NCBI RefSeq assembly: GCF_000255295.1
Contig: NC_017030.1
Span: 6,422,328 to 6,486,327 of the forward strand
DNA: 64,000 bases
Direction: 5' to 3'
DNA from: Corallococcus coralloides DSM 2259
GTDB taxonomy: Bacteria > Myxococcota > Myxococcia > Myxococcales > Myxococcaceae
The notes under the pieces were generated by a model. The model made no database searches and was not told the origin of the DNA. It saw nothing but the letters and a program-made list of their open reading frames with translations. Position numbers and translations under genes: made by a program. Shown here in pieces: positions 17,475 through 25,797 of this stretch; position 1 is the stretch's first letter; every line of letters starts with the position of its first letter.

Positions 17475-18902
17475 TCAACGCTTGAGCGCGGGGAAGATTT
17501 TCTCGGGATTGAGCAGACCTGATGGATCGAAAAAGACCTTCAGGCGGCGCTGCAGGTCCAGCAGCGCGGGCGCCTGCTCCAGCGCCAGATATTCCCGCTT
17601 CGCGTGTCCTACACCGTGCTCACCGGTGATGGTGCCCCCCAGCTCCACGGTGAGCACCAGCATGCGCCGCAGCGCCTCGTCCACGAGGGGGCGCTGGCTG
17701 GCACCTTCGTAGAGGATGTTGGCGTGCAGGTTGCCGTCGCCCGCGTGGCCATACGTGGCCACGGTGAGCCCCAGCTCCTCGCCCATCTTCTTCAGCCGCT
17801 CGATGATCTCGGGAATTTTCGAGCGGGGCACCACGATGTCCTCGGAAATCTTGGCGGGCTTGAGCGCGCGCAGCGCCGGGGAAATCACCCGCCGCGCCGC
17901 CCACAGCTTCTCGCGCTGGCTGTCGTCCTGGGCCACCAGGGTCTGGGTGGCCCCGTGCTGAGTGCAGAGGTCCCCCAACAGTTGGAGCTCCGCGAGGACG
18001 CCTTCGGAGGTGTTGCCGTCGACCTCGGCGATGAGGGCGGCGCCCGCGTCCGGGGGGAACTGGAAGCTGCCCCGGTGCACGATGGCCTGGACGGCCACCT
18101 CGTCGATGAGCTCCAGGCAGCGCGGCAGGAGGCCAGCGGCGAGCACCGCGGAGACGCCTCGCGCCGCGTCCAGCACGGAGGGGAACACCACCAGCGCGGT
18201 CATCACCTGACGGGGCAGTGGAATCAGCTGCACCGTGATTTCGGTGGCCACGCCGAGCGTGCCCTCGGAGCCCACGAAGAGCCCCACCAGGTCATAGCCG
18301 GCCACGCCCTTGATGGTGCGCCGGCCCACGCGCAGCACCTCGCCGTCCGGCATCACCCACTCCAGGCCGATGACGTAGTCGCGCGTGACGCCGTACTTCA
18401 GGGCGCGCGGGCCGCCGGCGTTCTCCGCCACGTTGCCGCCCAGCGTGCAGAACTCCCAGGAGTTCGGATCCGGCGGATAGAAGAGGCCTTGCGCCTCCAC
18501 GGCCTTCATCAGGTCGCCCGTCACCACGCCGGGCTCCACCACCGCGGTGAGGTCCTCCCTGGAGATGGAGCGGATTTGGTTCATGCGCTCCAGGCTGACC
18601 GCCATGCCGCCCTTCAGGGGTAGCGAGCCGCCGCTCTTGCCGCTGCGCGCGCCGCAGGGGGTAAAGGGCACGCCGTGCGCCTGGCACGCCTTGAAGATGG
18701 CGGACACCTGCGCGGTGGTCTCCGGCAGGAGGACGGCGTCGGGCCGGTACACGCCGCTGTCGGACTCGTCGCGCGCGTAGGCGTCGAGCGTGGCCTCGTC
18801 GCGCTTCACCTGGCCCTGGGACAGCACGTCCGCCAGGGCCTCCAGCACCTTCGCCACGCGCTCGGGCGCCACCCGCTCGAAGGTCTGGGAGGCGGGGTTC
18901 AT
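17475..18902 (-). CDS. FAD-linked oxidase, glycolate oxidase GlcD / D-lactate dehydrogenase type
   Basis: This 475-residue flavoprotein oxidises a 2-hydroxy acid. The N-terminal FAD-binding half has CGARSGKSGG and GGNVAENAGG. The C-terminal half has the signatures GHAGDGNLHANI and TGEHGVGHAKREYL shared by GlcD and D-lactate dehydrogenases. Length is normal for GlcD. Its ATG (18902) overlaps the TGA of folE as ATGA, so the two are co-transcribed and coupled. No GlcE or GlcF partner is next to it. Glycolate, D-lactate or D-2-hydroxyglutarate are all possible substrates. Confidence 0.9.
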   Translation of the reverse strand: MNPASQTFERVAPERVAKVLEALADVLSQGQVKRDEATLDAYARDESDSGVYRPDAVLLPETTAQVSAIFKACQAHGVPFTPCGARSGKSGGSLPLKGGMAVSLERMNQIRSISREDLTAVVEPGVVTGDLMKAVEAQGLFYPPDPNSWEFCTLGGNVAENAGGPRALKYGVTRDYVIGLEWVMPDGEVLRVGRRTIKGVAGYDLVGLFVGSEGTLGVATEITVQLIPLPRQVMTALVVFPSVLDAARGVSAVLAAGLLPRCLELIDEVAVQAIVHRGSFQFPPDAGAALIAEVDGNTSEGVLAELQLLGDLCTQHGATQTLVAQDDSQREKLWAARRVISPALRALKPAKISEDIVVPRSKIPEIIERLKKMGEELGLTVATYGHAGDGNLHANILYEGASQRPLVDEALRRMLVLTVELGGTITGEHGVGHAKREYLALEQAPALLDLQRRLKVFFDPSGLLNPEKIFPALKR

Positions 18903-19579
18903 CGGCCCGCCCCCGTGCGAGCCCCCAGGCGGGCCCACAGCTCACGGCGCAGGGGGCCGTCTCGGCGCAGGCGTCCTTCATAGGCCTCCGCGTGGGTGAC
19001 GGCGTCGCGCTGGTGGTCGGCCCTCAGCCGCAGGCAGGCCTGCTCCGCCTCCAGGATGCAGGCGGTGGCGGGACTGCCAAGCACGCGGGCGAGCGAACGC
19101 GCCACCTGCCGCGCCAGGTCCTCCTGGAGGATGAGCCGGTGCGCGAAGAGGTCCACCAGCGCGCCGATGCGCCCGAAGCCCACCACGCGAGAACCCGGCA
19201 CGTAGGCCACGTGCGCGCGGCCGGTGAAGGGCAAGAGGTGGTGCGGGCACATGGAGTGGAAGCGCAGGTCGGTCACGACCACCAGCTCGCCGGAGGAGTC
19301 CGCGGGCGCGGGGTAGGTCTTCCCGAGCGCCTCCTCGGGTGTGCGGCCGTAGCCGTCGAGGAAGCCGTTCGCCCACACGTCGGCCACGCGCGTGGGCGTG
19401 TCCACCAGGTTCACGTCCTGGAGGTCGAGCCCCGCGGCGGTGAGGAAGTCGCGGACCGCCCGGGCCATGCCGGCGGGGTCGGGGCGCACGGCGCGAGGGG
19501 CCGGGGCCTTGGCGGCGGGGGCGCGGCGACGGGAACGGGAGGGAGGCACGGGCGACGGAACTCCTGGCGCGAGGGGCAT
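18899..19579 (-). CDS. folE: GTP cyclohydrolase I
   Basis: This 226-residue enzyme converts GTP to 7,8-dihydroneopterin triphosphate, the first step of folate and pterin synthesis. The zinc ligands are visible in MCPHHLLPF and in the late Cys of EAEQACLRLR. The family stretch GFGRIGALVDLFAHRLILQE is also present. The late motif normally reads EAxHxC, but the His is Gln here. The first 35 residues are basic, Pro/Ala-rich and not part of the fold. It overlaps the FAD oxidase gene by four bases. It is divergent from the metal-uptake locus. Confidence 0.9.
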   Translation of the reverse strand: MPLAPGVPSPVPPSRSRRRAPAAKAPAPRAVRPDPAGMARAVRDFLTAAGLDLQDVNLVDTPTRVADVWANGFLDGYGRTPEEALGKTYPAPADSSGELVVVTDLRFHSMCPHHLLPFTGRAHVAYVPGSRVVGFGRIGALVDLFAHRLILQEDLARQVARSLARVLGSPATACILEAEQACLRLRADHQRDAVTHAEAYEGRLRRDGPLRRELWARLGARTGAGR

Positions 19580-19786
19580 GACGCTGGCGCGTCCAACCTA
19601 GCCGATGCGGCCAGGAGGGACGTCCGGAATGAAAACAACGTTCCCTTGTCGTCGTGTTTCGGCGACGCGCCAGGTTGAATCGCCGCACTGCTCCATCCGT
19701 CCATGCCCGGGAGCACCGGGAGACGCATGCACCCTGCCTGCCTTGACACTCCCGGAGGCCGACAGTAAGCCAGCCGGGACCCCCAG

Positions 19787-20206
19787 ATGCTCTCGCGCGC
19801 CCACACCCTTGCCCGCCTCACCGCGATGCTGCTCGTCGCGCTCTGGGGTGCCCAGCCGCTGGGTCTGGCGCTGCACGTGGAGCAGCACGCGCACCGGTTC
19901 TGTCCGCAGCACCAGACGTTCGAGGAGGACGCGCGGCGCGCGAACCCCGCGCTGTCCCGCTTCTCCGAGCGCGCTCCTGTCGTCGCCTCCGTCCCGCCCG
20001 CCGTGGCGGATGCGACGGGCCTCAACCACGAGACGTGCCCGCTGCTCACGGCCGCCCCGCAGGTGGGGGGGCTCCCGAGCGCGGACGTCGCTTCCGCTTC
20101 GGCGTGCGTGGAGAGCAATCACCCGGCCACCGCGCCGCCCCGCTCCTTCGCGCCGCTCGCCGTCCTCGACACCGCGCCCAAGGCCTCGCCTCCGACGCAC
20201 GCGTAG
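19787..20206 (+). CDS. Small secreted His/Cys-containing protein at the head of the metal-uptake locus
   Basis: I do not recognise a named family. The 139-residue protein has an N-terminal hydrophobic segment (LARLTAMLLVALWGAQPLGLAL) that looks like a signal peptide or anchor. HVEQHAHRFCPQHQ follows at once, a cluster of possible metal ligands, with further Cys residues later. The C-terminal third is Pro/Ala-rich. It is the first gene of a same-strand run leading into an outer-membrane protein and ZnuABC homologues, so a metal-sensing or metal-binding role in the envelope is a reasonable inference. The start has no strong ribosome site. Confidence 0.6.
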   Translation: MLSRAHTLARLTAMLLVALWGAQPLGLALHVEQHAHRFCPQHQTFEEDARRANPALSRFSERAPVVASVPPAVADATGLNHETCPLLTAAPQVGGLPSADVASASACVESNHPATAPPRSFAPLAVLDTAPKASPPTHA

Positions 20207-20307
20207 TTCCGCGTGTCGTGTCGTGAAGCAGGTCATCAGGTCGACGGTCGTCGCGGGGTGCGCATGCGCATGCTCCACGGCCGGCCGGTTCCGAGGAGCA
20301 AACATCC

Positions 20308-21681
20308 GTGTCATCCCTTCCGCGCAGGAATCCCCGCGCCCTCGCCGTCGTGCTCGCAGCGCAGCTGTCCGCGAGCGCGGCGTGGGCCCAGCAGGCAGCG
20401 CCGCCCACCACCGAGTCACCCCCACCCTCCGAGTCCCCTGCCCCGGCCCAGGCGGAGCCCTCCGACGACACTCCGGCGCTGAGCCCGGAGGAGATGGAGG
20501 AGATCGAGAAGGCGCTGGGCACGGACACGAGCACGCGCGCGCGTCCGTCTGGCGACACGTCCCCGGTGTCCCCCACCGCGACGAATGACTCCGGCGTGAC
20601 GCCGCTCAAGCTGCCCAACGCCATCTCCGGCGGCACCAACTTCCTCAACCTGAGCTTCATCCTGGACATGGCCCTGGCGGCCTTCTCCAACAAGGAGCCC
20701 CTGCAGGGCGGCGCGCACGACCCGACGAAGAACGGCTTCAACCTCCAGCAGCTGGAGCTGTCCATCGGCTCCGTGGTGGACCCGTACTTCCGCTTCGACA
20801 GCAACATCGTCTTCAGCCAGTTCGGCGTGGAGATTGAAGAGGCGTACGTCACCACCTTGGATCTGCCCGCGAACCTCCAGGTGCGCGCGGGCCAGTTCCT
20901 CACCCGCTTCGGCCGGATCAACGCCACGCACCCGCACGCGTGGGACTTCGTGGATCAGCCCTTCATCATGAGCCGCTACTTCGGCGCGGAGGGCAACCGT
21001 GGCCTGGGCGTGGAGGGCTCCTGGCTCACGCCGCTGCCCTGGTACGTGGAGGTGATTGGCAGCGCCACCGACGCGACGGGCGAGGCCACCGCGCGCAGCT
21101 TCTTCGGCGCCGCCGCCGAGCGCGTGCTGTCGCCGCTGGACTTCCAGCTCACCGGCGCGGTGAAGCAGTTCTTCCCGCTGTCGGACGACCTGTCGCTGCT
21201 CTGGGGCCTGTCCGCCGCCACGGGCCCCAACCCCACGGGCTACCGCAACTACACCAGCATCTACGGCACGGACGTGTACCTGAAGTTCCGGCCCATCACG
21301 TCGCAGAGCTCGCAGCAGCTGGTGCTCCAGACGGAGGTGCTCTACCGCCGCCGGCAGGTGCCGGAGGACGTGCTGTCCGACTGGGGCGGCTACGCGCAGA
21401 CGGTGTGGCGCTTCTCCAACCGCTGGGCCACGGGCGTGCGCTACGAGTTCGGCTCGGCCGCCAAGACGCTGGAGGGCCGCGTGGCGAATGATCCGCTCGA
21501 CCCCGAGTGGATCGCCGGCCGCCAGCGCATCACCGCGGCGCTGACGTTCTGGCCCACGGAGTTCTCCCGCCTGCGCGTGCAGGCCGCCACGGACTTCGTG
21601 GCCTGGCGCGACTCGCCGGACTACTCGGCCTTCCTCGCCCTTGAAGTCGTGACCGGCGCCCACGGTGCCCATGCGTTCTGA
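20308..21681 (+). CDS. Outer-membrane beta-barrel (porin-like) protein of a metal-uptake locus
   Basis: This 457-residue protein has a signal peptide ending at WAQQA, a Pro/Ser-rich low-complexity stretch to about residue 90, and then a long region of alternating strands. Stretches such as YFRFDSNIVFSQFGVEIEEAYV and LQVRAGQFLTRFGRIN are typical of phosphate-selective-porin-like and zinc-regulated outer-membrane proteins. It ends in an amphipathic strand. It starts at GTG with GAGGAG about ten bases upstream. It probably lets metal or a metal complex across the outer membrane for the transporter encoded downstream. It has no TonB-dependent plug domain that I can see. Confidence 0.75.
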   Translation: MSSLPRRNPRALAVVLAAQLSASAAWAQQAAPPTTESPPPSESPAPAQAEPSDDTPALSPEEMEEIEKALGTDTSTRARPSGDTSPVSPTATNDSGVTPLKLPNAISGGTNFLNLSFILDMALAAFSNKEPLQGGAHDPTKNGFNLQQLELSIGSVVDPYFRFDSNIVFSQFGVEIEEAYVTTLDLPANLQVRAGQFLTRFGRINATHPHAWDFVDQPFIMSRYFGAEGNRGLGVEGSWLTPLPWYVEVIGSATDATGEATARSFFGAAAERVLSPLDFQLTGAVKQFFPLSDDLSLLWGLSAATGPNPTGYRNYTSIYGTDVYLKFRPITSQSSQQLVLQTEVLYRRRQVPEDVLSDWGGYAQTVWRFSNRWATGVRYEFGSAAKTLEGRVANDPLDPEWIAGRQRITAALTFWPTEFSRLRVQAATDFVAWRDSPDYSAFLALEVVTGAHGAHAF

Positions 21682-21703
21682 CCCCTTCTTCCGGAGCCCT
21701 TCC

Positions 21704-22627
21704 ATGCGTTCCCTTCGCCTGTTCGCGGCCCTGTGCGCCGCTGTCGTCAGCCTCACCGCCGTTCCCGCTCGCGCGGATTTGAAGGTCGTCGCCACCCTCC
21801 CGGACCTGGCCGCGCTGGCCAAGACCGTGGGCGGGGACAAGGTGGACGTCACCGCGCTCGCGCTGCCCACGCAGGATCCGCACTTCGTGGACGCCAAGCC
21901 GAACCTGGCGCTCGCGCTCAACCGCGCGGACCTGCTCATCGCCGCGGGCCTGGACCTGGAGATCGGCTGGCTGCCCACGCTCCAGCTGGGCGCGCGCAAC
22001 AGCCGCATCCAGACCGGCAACGCGGGCTACCTGGACGCGTCGCGGTTCGTGAGCCTCCAGGAGGTCCCCGCCGGACAGGTGGACCGCAGCCAGGGCGACG
22101 TGCACCCCGGCGGCAACCCGCACTACCTCTATGATCCGCGACAGGCCCTCAAGGTGGCGGCCGCCATCGAAGCGCGCATGTCGCAGCTGGATGAGAAGAA
22201 CGCCGCGGCCTACAAGGCCAACCTCGCGAAGTTCACGAAGGAGCTGCAGGCGGCGCAGGCGGGCTGGGAGAAGCGGCTCGCGGGCTTCAAGGGCGTGCCC
22301 GTCATCGCGTACCACCGCACGACGGCGTACCTGCAGGACTGGCTGGGCTTCAAGACCATCGCCTTCCTGGAGCCCAAGCCGGGCATCCCGCCGAACCCGT
22401 CCCACGTCGCGCAGGTGCTGGCGCAGGGCAAGACCAACAAGGTGAAGCTGGTCCTCAAGGAGGACTACTACCCGGACAACATCGCGAAGCTCGTGGCGTC
22501 GAAGATTCCCGCCTCGCTCGTCACGCTGCCTGGCGGCACCGACTTCCGTTCCAGCCAGACGTACGTGCAGCGCCTGGAGCTGATGGTGGGCCGGCTGGAA
22601 AAGGGCCTCGCCGGGAAGGGGGAATGA
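21704..22627 (+). CDS. Zinc/manganese ABC transporter substrate-binding protein (ZnuA/TroA type)
   Basis: This 307-residue periplasmic protein has a signal peptide ending near ARA. It belongs to the cluster A-I metal-binding proteins. Candidate ligands are His in DPHFVDAKP, His in NPHYLYDP, His in AYHRT and an acidic residue in KEDYYP. The His-rich loop of classical ZnuA is absent, so either zinc or manganese could be the cargo. I chose ATG 21704 because GGAG lies eight bases before it. It follows the outer-membrane gene by 22 bases and leads into a lipoprotein, an ATPase and a permease. Confidence 0.9.
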   Translation: MRSLRLFAALCAAVVSLTAVPARADLKVVATLPDLAALAKTVGGDKVDVTALALPTQDPHFVDAKPNLALALNRADLLIAAGLDLEIGWLPTLQLGARNSRIQTGNAGYLDASRFVSLQEVPAGQVDRSQGDVHPGGNPHYLYDPRQALKVAAAIEARMSQLDEKNAAAYKANLAKFTKELQAAQAGWEKRLAGFKGVPVIAYHRTTAYLQDWLGFKTIAFLEPKPGIPPNPSHVAQVLAQGKTNKVKLVLKEDYYPDNIAKLVASKIPASLVTLPGGTDFRSSQTYVQRLELMVGRLEKGLAGKGE

Positions 22628-22631
22628 GGCC

Positions 22632-23492
22632 ATGACGCGCATTTCCTCGAAGGCGTGGTTGCTTCCCATCGCGCTGCTGTCCGGGTGCGCGTTCGATGAG
22701 GGCGAGGGCTTCGCGGTGCTGGAGCCGTCCGTCCAGGCCGCGTACACGCCGGTGTCCGGCCGCAACGCGGGTGACGGCTACCAGGCGCTCGCGTCCGACT
22801 TCCAGCTGCGCATGGACACGGGCGCGGTGAGCCTGGGCAGCATCGACCTGCTGGCCGTCTCCGGGGGCGGAGGCAGCACGACGTTCGACCCGTCCTCGCC
22901 GCCGCCGGGCTACTCGCTGTGCCACAACGGGCACTGCCACAGCGACTCCGGGGCGCTCGTGGACTACGAGGACATCCAGGCGGAGCTGGGCGGCGGTGGC
23001 AGCACCACCGTCACCGTGGCCAACCTCCCGGTGGACGCGGAGCTGGACCTGCTGGCGCCCGCGACCCGCGACCTCACCTGTGAGCCCGCCTGCGAGCTGG
23101 GCAAGACGACGCTGTCCCGCGGGCGCTGGGCCGTCACGGGTCTGCGGATGACGGGCAGCGTGCGCGATGGCCGCGTCCCGGCGCGCTTCGCGGGCACCCT
23201 GCCCTTCCGCATCACCGCGACGGTGACGGGCGCGGAGGCCACGCCGGTCGCGGTGCTCACCGGCGACCTGGACGTGCCGTCCGACCGTGAGAATGGTCCG
23301 CGCGTGGCGTTGGGCCTGAAGCTGGAGCTGACGCCGGCCCTCTTCGACGCGGTGGACTGGTCCGCCGCGACGGTGGGCACTGACGGCGTGGTGGACCTGG
23401 ACGCGCCCGCGAACGCGGCGGTGCGCACCGCGCTTCTGGAAAAGGTTGCGGGGCTGAGCCCCACCGCGGAGGTGAACCGTGGCTCACGGTGA
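22632..23492 (+). CDS. Lipoprotein within the metal ABC transporter operon
   Basis: This 286-residue lipoprotein has lipobox LSGC at residues 17-20. A region with CHNGHCHSDSG near residue 100 could bind metal. The rest looks beta-rich, with no enzyme motif. It starts four bases after the substrate-binding gene, and its end overlaps the ATPase start by 14 bases, so it is part of the transporter operon. I do not recognise a named family. A periplasmic metal chaperone or an accessory of the outer-membrane component is an inference from position and the Cys/His cluster. Confidence 0.75.
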   Translation: MTRISSKAWLLPIALLSGCAFDEGEGFAVLEPSVQAAYTPVSGRNAGDGYQALASDFQLRMDTGAVSLGSIDLLAVSGGGGSTTFDPSSPPPGYSLCHNGHCHSDSGALVDYEDIQAELGGGGSTTVTVANLPVDAELDLLAPATRDLTCEPACELGKTTLSRGRWAVTGLRMTGSVRDGRVPARFAGTLPFRITATVTGAEATPVAVLTGDLDVPSDRENGPRVALGLKLELTPALFDAVDWSAATVGTDGVVDLDAPANAAVRTALLEKVAGLSPTAEVNRGSR

Positions 23493-24297
23493 TCACGAGA
23501 CGGAGCTGGACCGGGGCCACCGTGCCGCAGTGCCGGAGCCTGGCGAGCCGCTGCTCAAGTGCGAGCAGCTCGTCATCGGCTACGGGGGCAAGGACATCCT
23601 GCCACCCATGGACCTGGTGGTGCGCCGCCACCAGTTCGTGGCGGTGGTGGGCCGCAACGGCTCCGGCAAGAGCACCTGGTTCAAGACGCTGCTGGGCCTG
23701 ATTCCTCCGGTGTCCGGCCGCATCTCCCTGGGCGCGCCGCACATCCGCAGCGCGTACGTGCCGCAGATGTCCGCCATCGACTCGCTGCTGCCCGTGCACA
23801 CGCGGGAGCTGACCGGATGGGGACGGCTGTCCGGGTGGAACTTCCTTCGGCCCTTCCCCAGCAAGACGGACCGGCAGAAGGTGGAGGCGGCGCTCGACAC
23901 GGCCGGAGCACGCGGCATCGCGAAGCGGCCCTTCCGCGACCTGTCCGGCGGCGAGAAGCAGCGCGCGCTGCTGGCGCGGGTCATCGCCACCGAGGCGGAC
24001 GTGGTGCTGCTGGATGAACCCACCGCCGCGATGGACGCGGTGGCGGAGAAGCAGACGATGCTGCGGCTGTGCGCGCTCGCGCATGACCGCGGCCTGGGCG
24101 TGGTGGTGGTGAGCCACGACCTGTCCGTCGCCGCCGAGCACGCCGACGTCATCCTCTTCGTGGACCGCGAGCACCGCTGCTTCGTCATGGGCGATGCGCG
24201 CACCGTGTTCTGCCACCCCGCCTTCCGCCGCCAGTACGGCGACGACTACTGCCACAGCGCGCCCCAGGGACCCCACCGTGGAAACAACCCTGCTTGA
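23479..24297 (+). CDS. Metal ABC transporter ATPase (ZnuC type)
   Basis: This 272-residue ATP-binding subunit is of the metal-uptake subfamily. Walker A is GRNGSGKST, the signature LSGGEKQR, Walker B VVLLDEPT, and the H-loop VVSHD. The first 30 residues are His- and Glu-rich (MAHGDHETELDRGH), unusual for a cytoplasmic ATPase, and might sense metal. It starts with GTG inside the end of the lipoprotein gene and overlaps the permease start, so all are translationally coupled. Confidence 0.93.
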   Translation: MAHGDHETELDRGHRAAVPEPGEPLLKCEQLVIGYGGKDILPPMDLVVRRHQFVAVVGRNGSGKSTWFKTLLGLIPPVSGRISLGAPHIRSAYVPQMSAIDSLLPVHTRELTGWGRLSGWNFLRPFPSKTDRQKVEAALDTAGARGIAKRPFRDLSGGEKQRALLARVIATEADVVLLDEPTAAMDAVAEKQTMLRLCALAHDRGLGVVVVSHDLSVAAEHADVILFVDREHRCFVMGDARTVFCHPAFRRQYGDDYCHSAPQGPHRGNNPA

Positions 24298-25150
24298 GCC
24301 TTCGAAGTGGGAACAGTTCCAGGCGGGCTGGGAGCTGTTCCGAGACCCCATCCTCTGCGCGCTCATCGCCGGGTGCGTGCTGGGCTTCCTCAGCGTCTAC
24401 GTGGTGCTGCGGCGCATGGTGTTCGTCAGCGCGGCGGTGACGAACACCGCGGGCCTGGGCGTGGCGCTGGCCTTCTTCGCGGAGATCCACCTGGGCGTGC
24501 ACGTGGATCCGCTGGTGGGCGCGGTGGTGCTGTCCGTCGCGGCCACGCTGCTCCTGATGATTGAGCCCGCGCGGCTGCGGTTGTCCCGGGAGAGCCTGCT
24601 GGGGTGCGCGTTCGCCTTCGCGGGCGGCGCGGCCATCCTGGTGGGTGACCGCATCGCGCAGGAGGCGCACGACATCCAGGGCATCCTCTTCGGCACCGCG
24701 GTGCTGGTGACGCCGGATCAACTCCAGGCGGTGGCGGTGTCCGGCGCGGTGCTGATGGTGCTGCACCTGTGGTGGTTCCGAGGCATCGCCTTCGTGAGCT
24801 TCGACCGCATTGGCGCCACCGTGCAGGGGCTGCCGGTGAAGCTGCTGGACACGGTGTTGATGGTGTCCATCGGCATCATGGTGGGCGTGTGCGCGCGGGC
24901 CCTGGGCGCCCTGCCCGTCTTCGCGTTCTCCACGCTGTCGGCCATCGCCGCGCTGGTGCTGGACCTGCGGCTGCCGTGGACGTTCTTCACGGCGACCGTG
25001 CTGGGCGGCATCGCGGGCGCGGGCGGGTACCTGTTCGCGTACTTCTACGACTTCCCGGTGGGCGGTTCGCAGACCGTCCTGTCCGGGGTGCTGGTGCTGC
25101 TGATGATGCTCGTGCGCCTGATTCGCGTGCCCTTCACGCGCCGGGCGTGA
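24278..25150 (+). CDS. Metal ABC transporter permease (ZnuB type)
   Basis: This 290-residue inner-membrane protein of the ABC-3 family has about eight or nine hydrophobic segments. The conserved stretch MVFVSAAVTNTAGLGVALAFF lies near the start, and a cytoplasmic loop around DRIGATVQGLP is seen later. The GTG at 24278 was chosen because AGGGA precedes it and the upstream extension is only a shadow of the ATPase gene. It ends the operon and converges on the hydrolase gene with a 25-base gap. Confidence 0.92.
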   Translation: METTLLEPSKWEQFQAGWELFRDPILCALIAGCVLGFLSVYVVLRRMVFVSAAVTNTAGLGVALAFFAEIHLGVHVDPLVGAVVLSVAATLLLMIEPARLRLSRESLLGCAFAFAGGAAILVGDRIAQEAHDIQGILFGTAVLVTPDQLQAVAVSGAVLMVLHLWWFRGIAFVSFDRIGATVQGLPVKLLDTVLMVSIGIMVGVCARALGALPVFAFSTLSAIAALVLDLRLPWTFFTATVLGGIAGAGGYLFAYFYDFPVGGSQTVLSGVLVLLMMLVRLIRVPFTRRA

Positions 25151-25175
25151 GCGGTGCTCCGCCGTCGTCCCTGCT

Positions 25176-25724
25176 TCAGCGGACGGCGGCGGACACCTTC
25201 TTGAACTCGGGCGTGCCGGCGCGGCCCAGCATGTCGAACAGGGCCGACTCCACGGTGAGGATGCGCGCGCCCGCGTCGCGGCACAGCTCCAGCCCCACGC
25301 GGCGGTCCTCCTCCGAGCGCGACAGCACCGCGTCCGCGAGCAGGCACGGCTCCCGGCCGCTGTCCGCCAGGTCGCGCGCCGTCTGGAAGACGCAGATGTG
25401 CGTCTCCATGCCGGTGATCAGCACCTGCTTGCGGTCCCCCAGCACGGAGAGCACGTCCGGAACGGCGGCGGAGAACTCCAGCTTCTCCAGCGGCTTGAAC
25501 TCCCCCAGGCGCAGCTTGAGCAGCGAGTGCGTGCGGCCCAGCCCCTGCGGGTACTGCTCCGTGACGATGACGGGCAGGCCCAGGGCGCGTGCGCCCTCCA
25601 CGGCGGCGCCCGTGCGCGCGAGCATGCGGTCCAGGGCGTCGCGGTCCATCGCGGCGCACAGGCGCTCCTGGATGTCGACGACGAGCAGCGCGGCCTGCTC
25701 GGGCTTCAGGCGGAACGACGGCAT
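25176..25724 (-). CDS. Isochorismatase-family cysteine hydrolase
   Basis: This 182-residue protein has the family's catalytic triad: Asp in VVDIQERL, Lys in LEKLEF and Cys in ETHICVFQTARDL. A cis-peptide-like VLITGME stretch precedes the Cys. Such enzymes hydrolyse isochorismate, nicotinamide or related small molecules. This short form is common as an uncharacterised hydrolase. It stands alone, convergent to the metal transporter operon. Confidence 0.9.
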   Translation of the reverse strand: MPSFRLKPEQAALLVVDIQERLCAAMDRDALDRMLARTGAAVEGARALGLPVIVTEQYPQGLGRTHSLLKLRLGEFKPLEKLEFSAAVPDVLSVLGDRKQVLITGMETHICVFQTARDLADSGREPCLLADAVLSRSEEDRRVGLELCRDAGARILTVESALFDMLGRAGTPEFKKVSAAVR

Positions 25725-25797
25725 GGGGCGGCTCCTTGGAGGATGACCCCTAGTGACGCGAAGGCCGCGCCTGCGTCAAGCGCGGCGGCGTGCGTGC

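Noticed and set aside
19634-19655. Second copy of the CAACT-N-AGTTG operator before the metal-uptake locus
   Set aside because: Only the half-site AAAACAAC is shared; the other half does not match.
19743-19771. TTGACA-17-TAAGCC promoter for the first gene of the metal locus
   Set aside because: The -35 is perfect but the -10 matches too poorly to list as a feature.
20259-20270. TGCGCATGCGCA palindrome upstream of the outer-membrane gene as a metal-regulator site
   Set aside because: It is a perfect 12-base palindrome but of simple GC-rich alternating sequence, likely by chance here, and it does not resemble the CAACT-N-AGTTG site.
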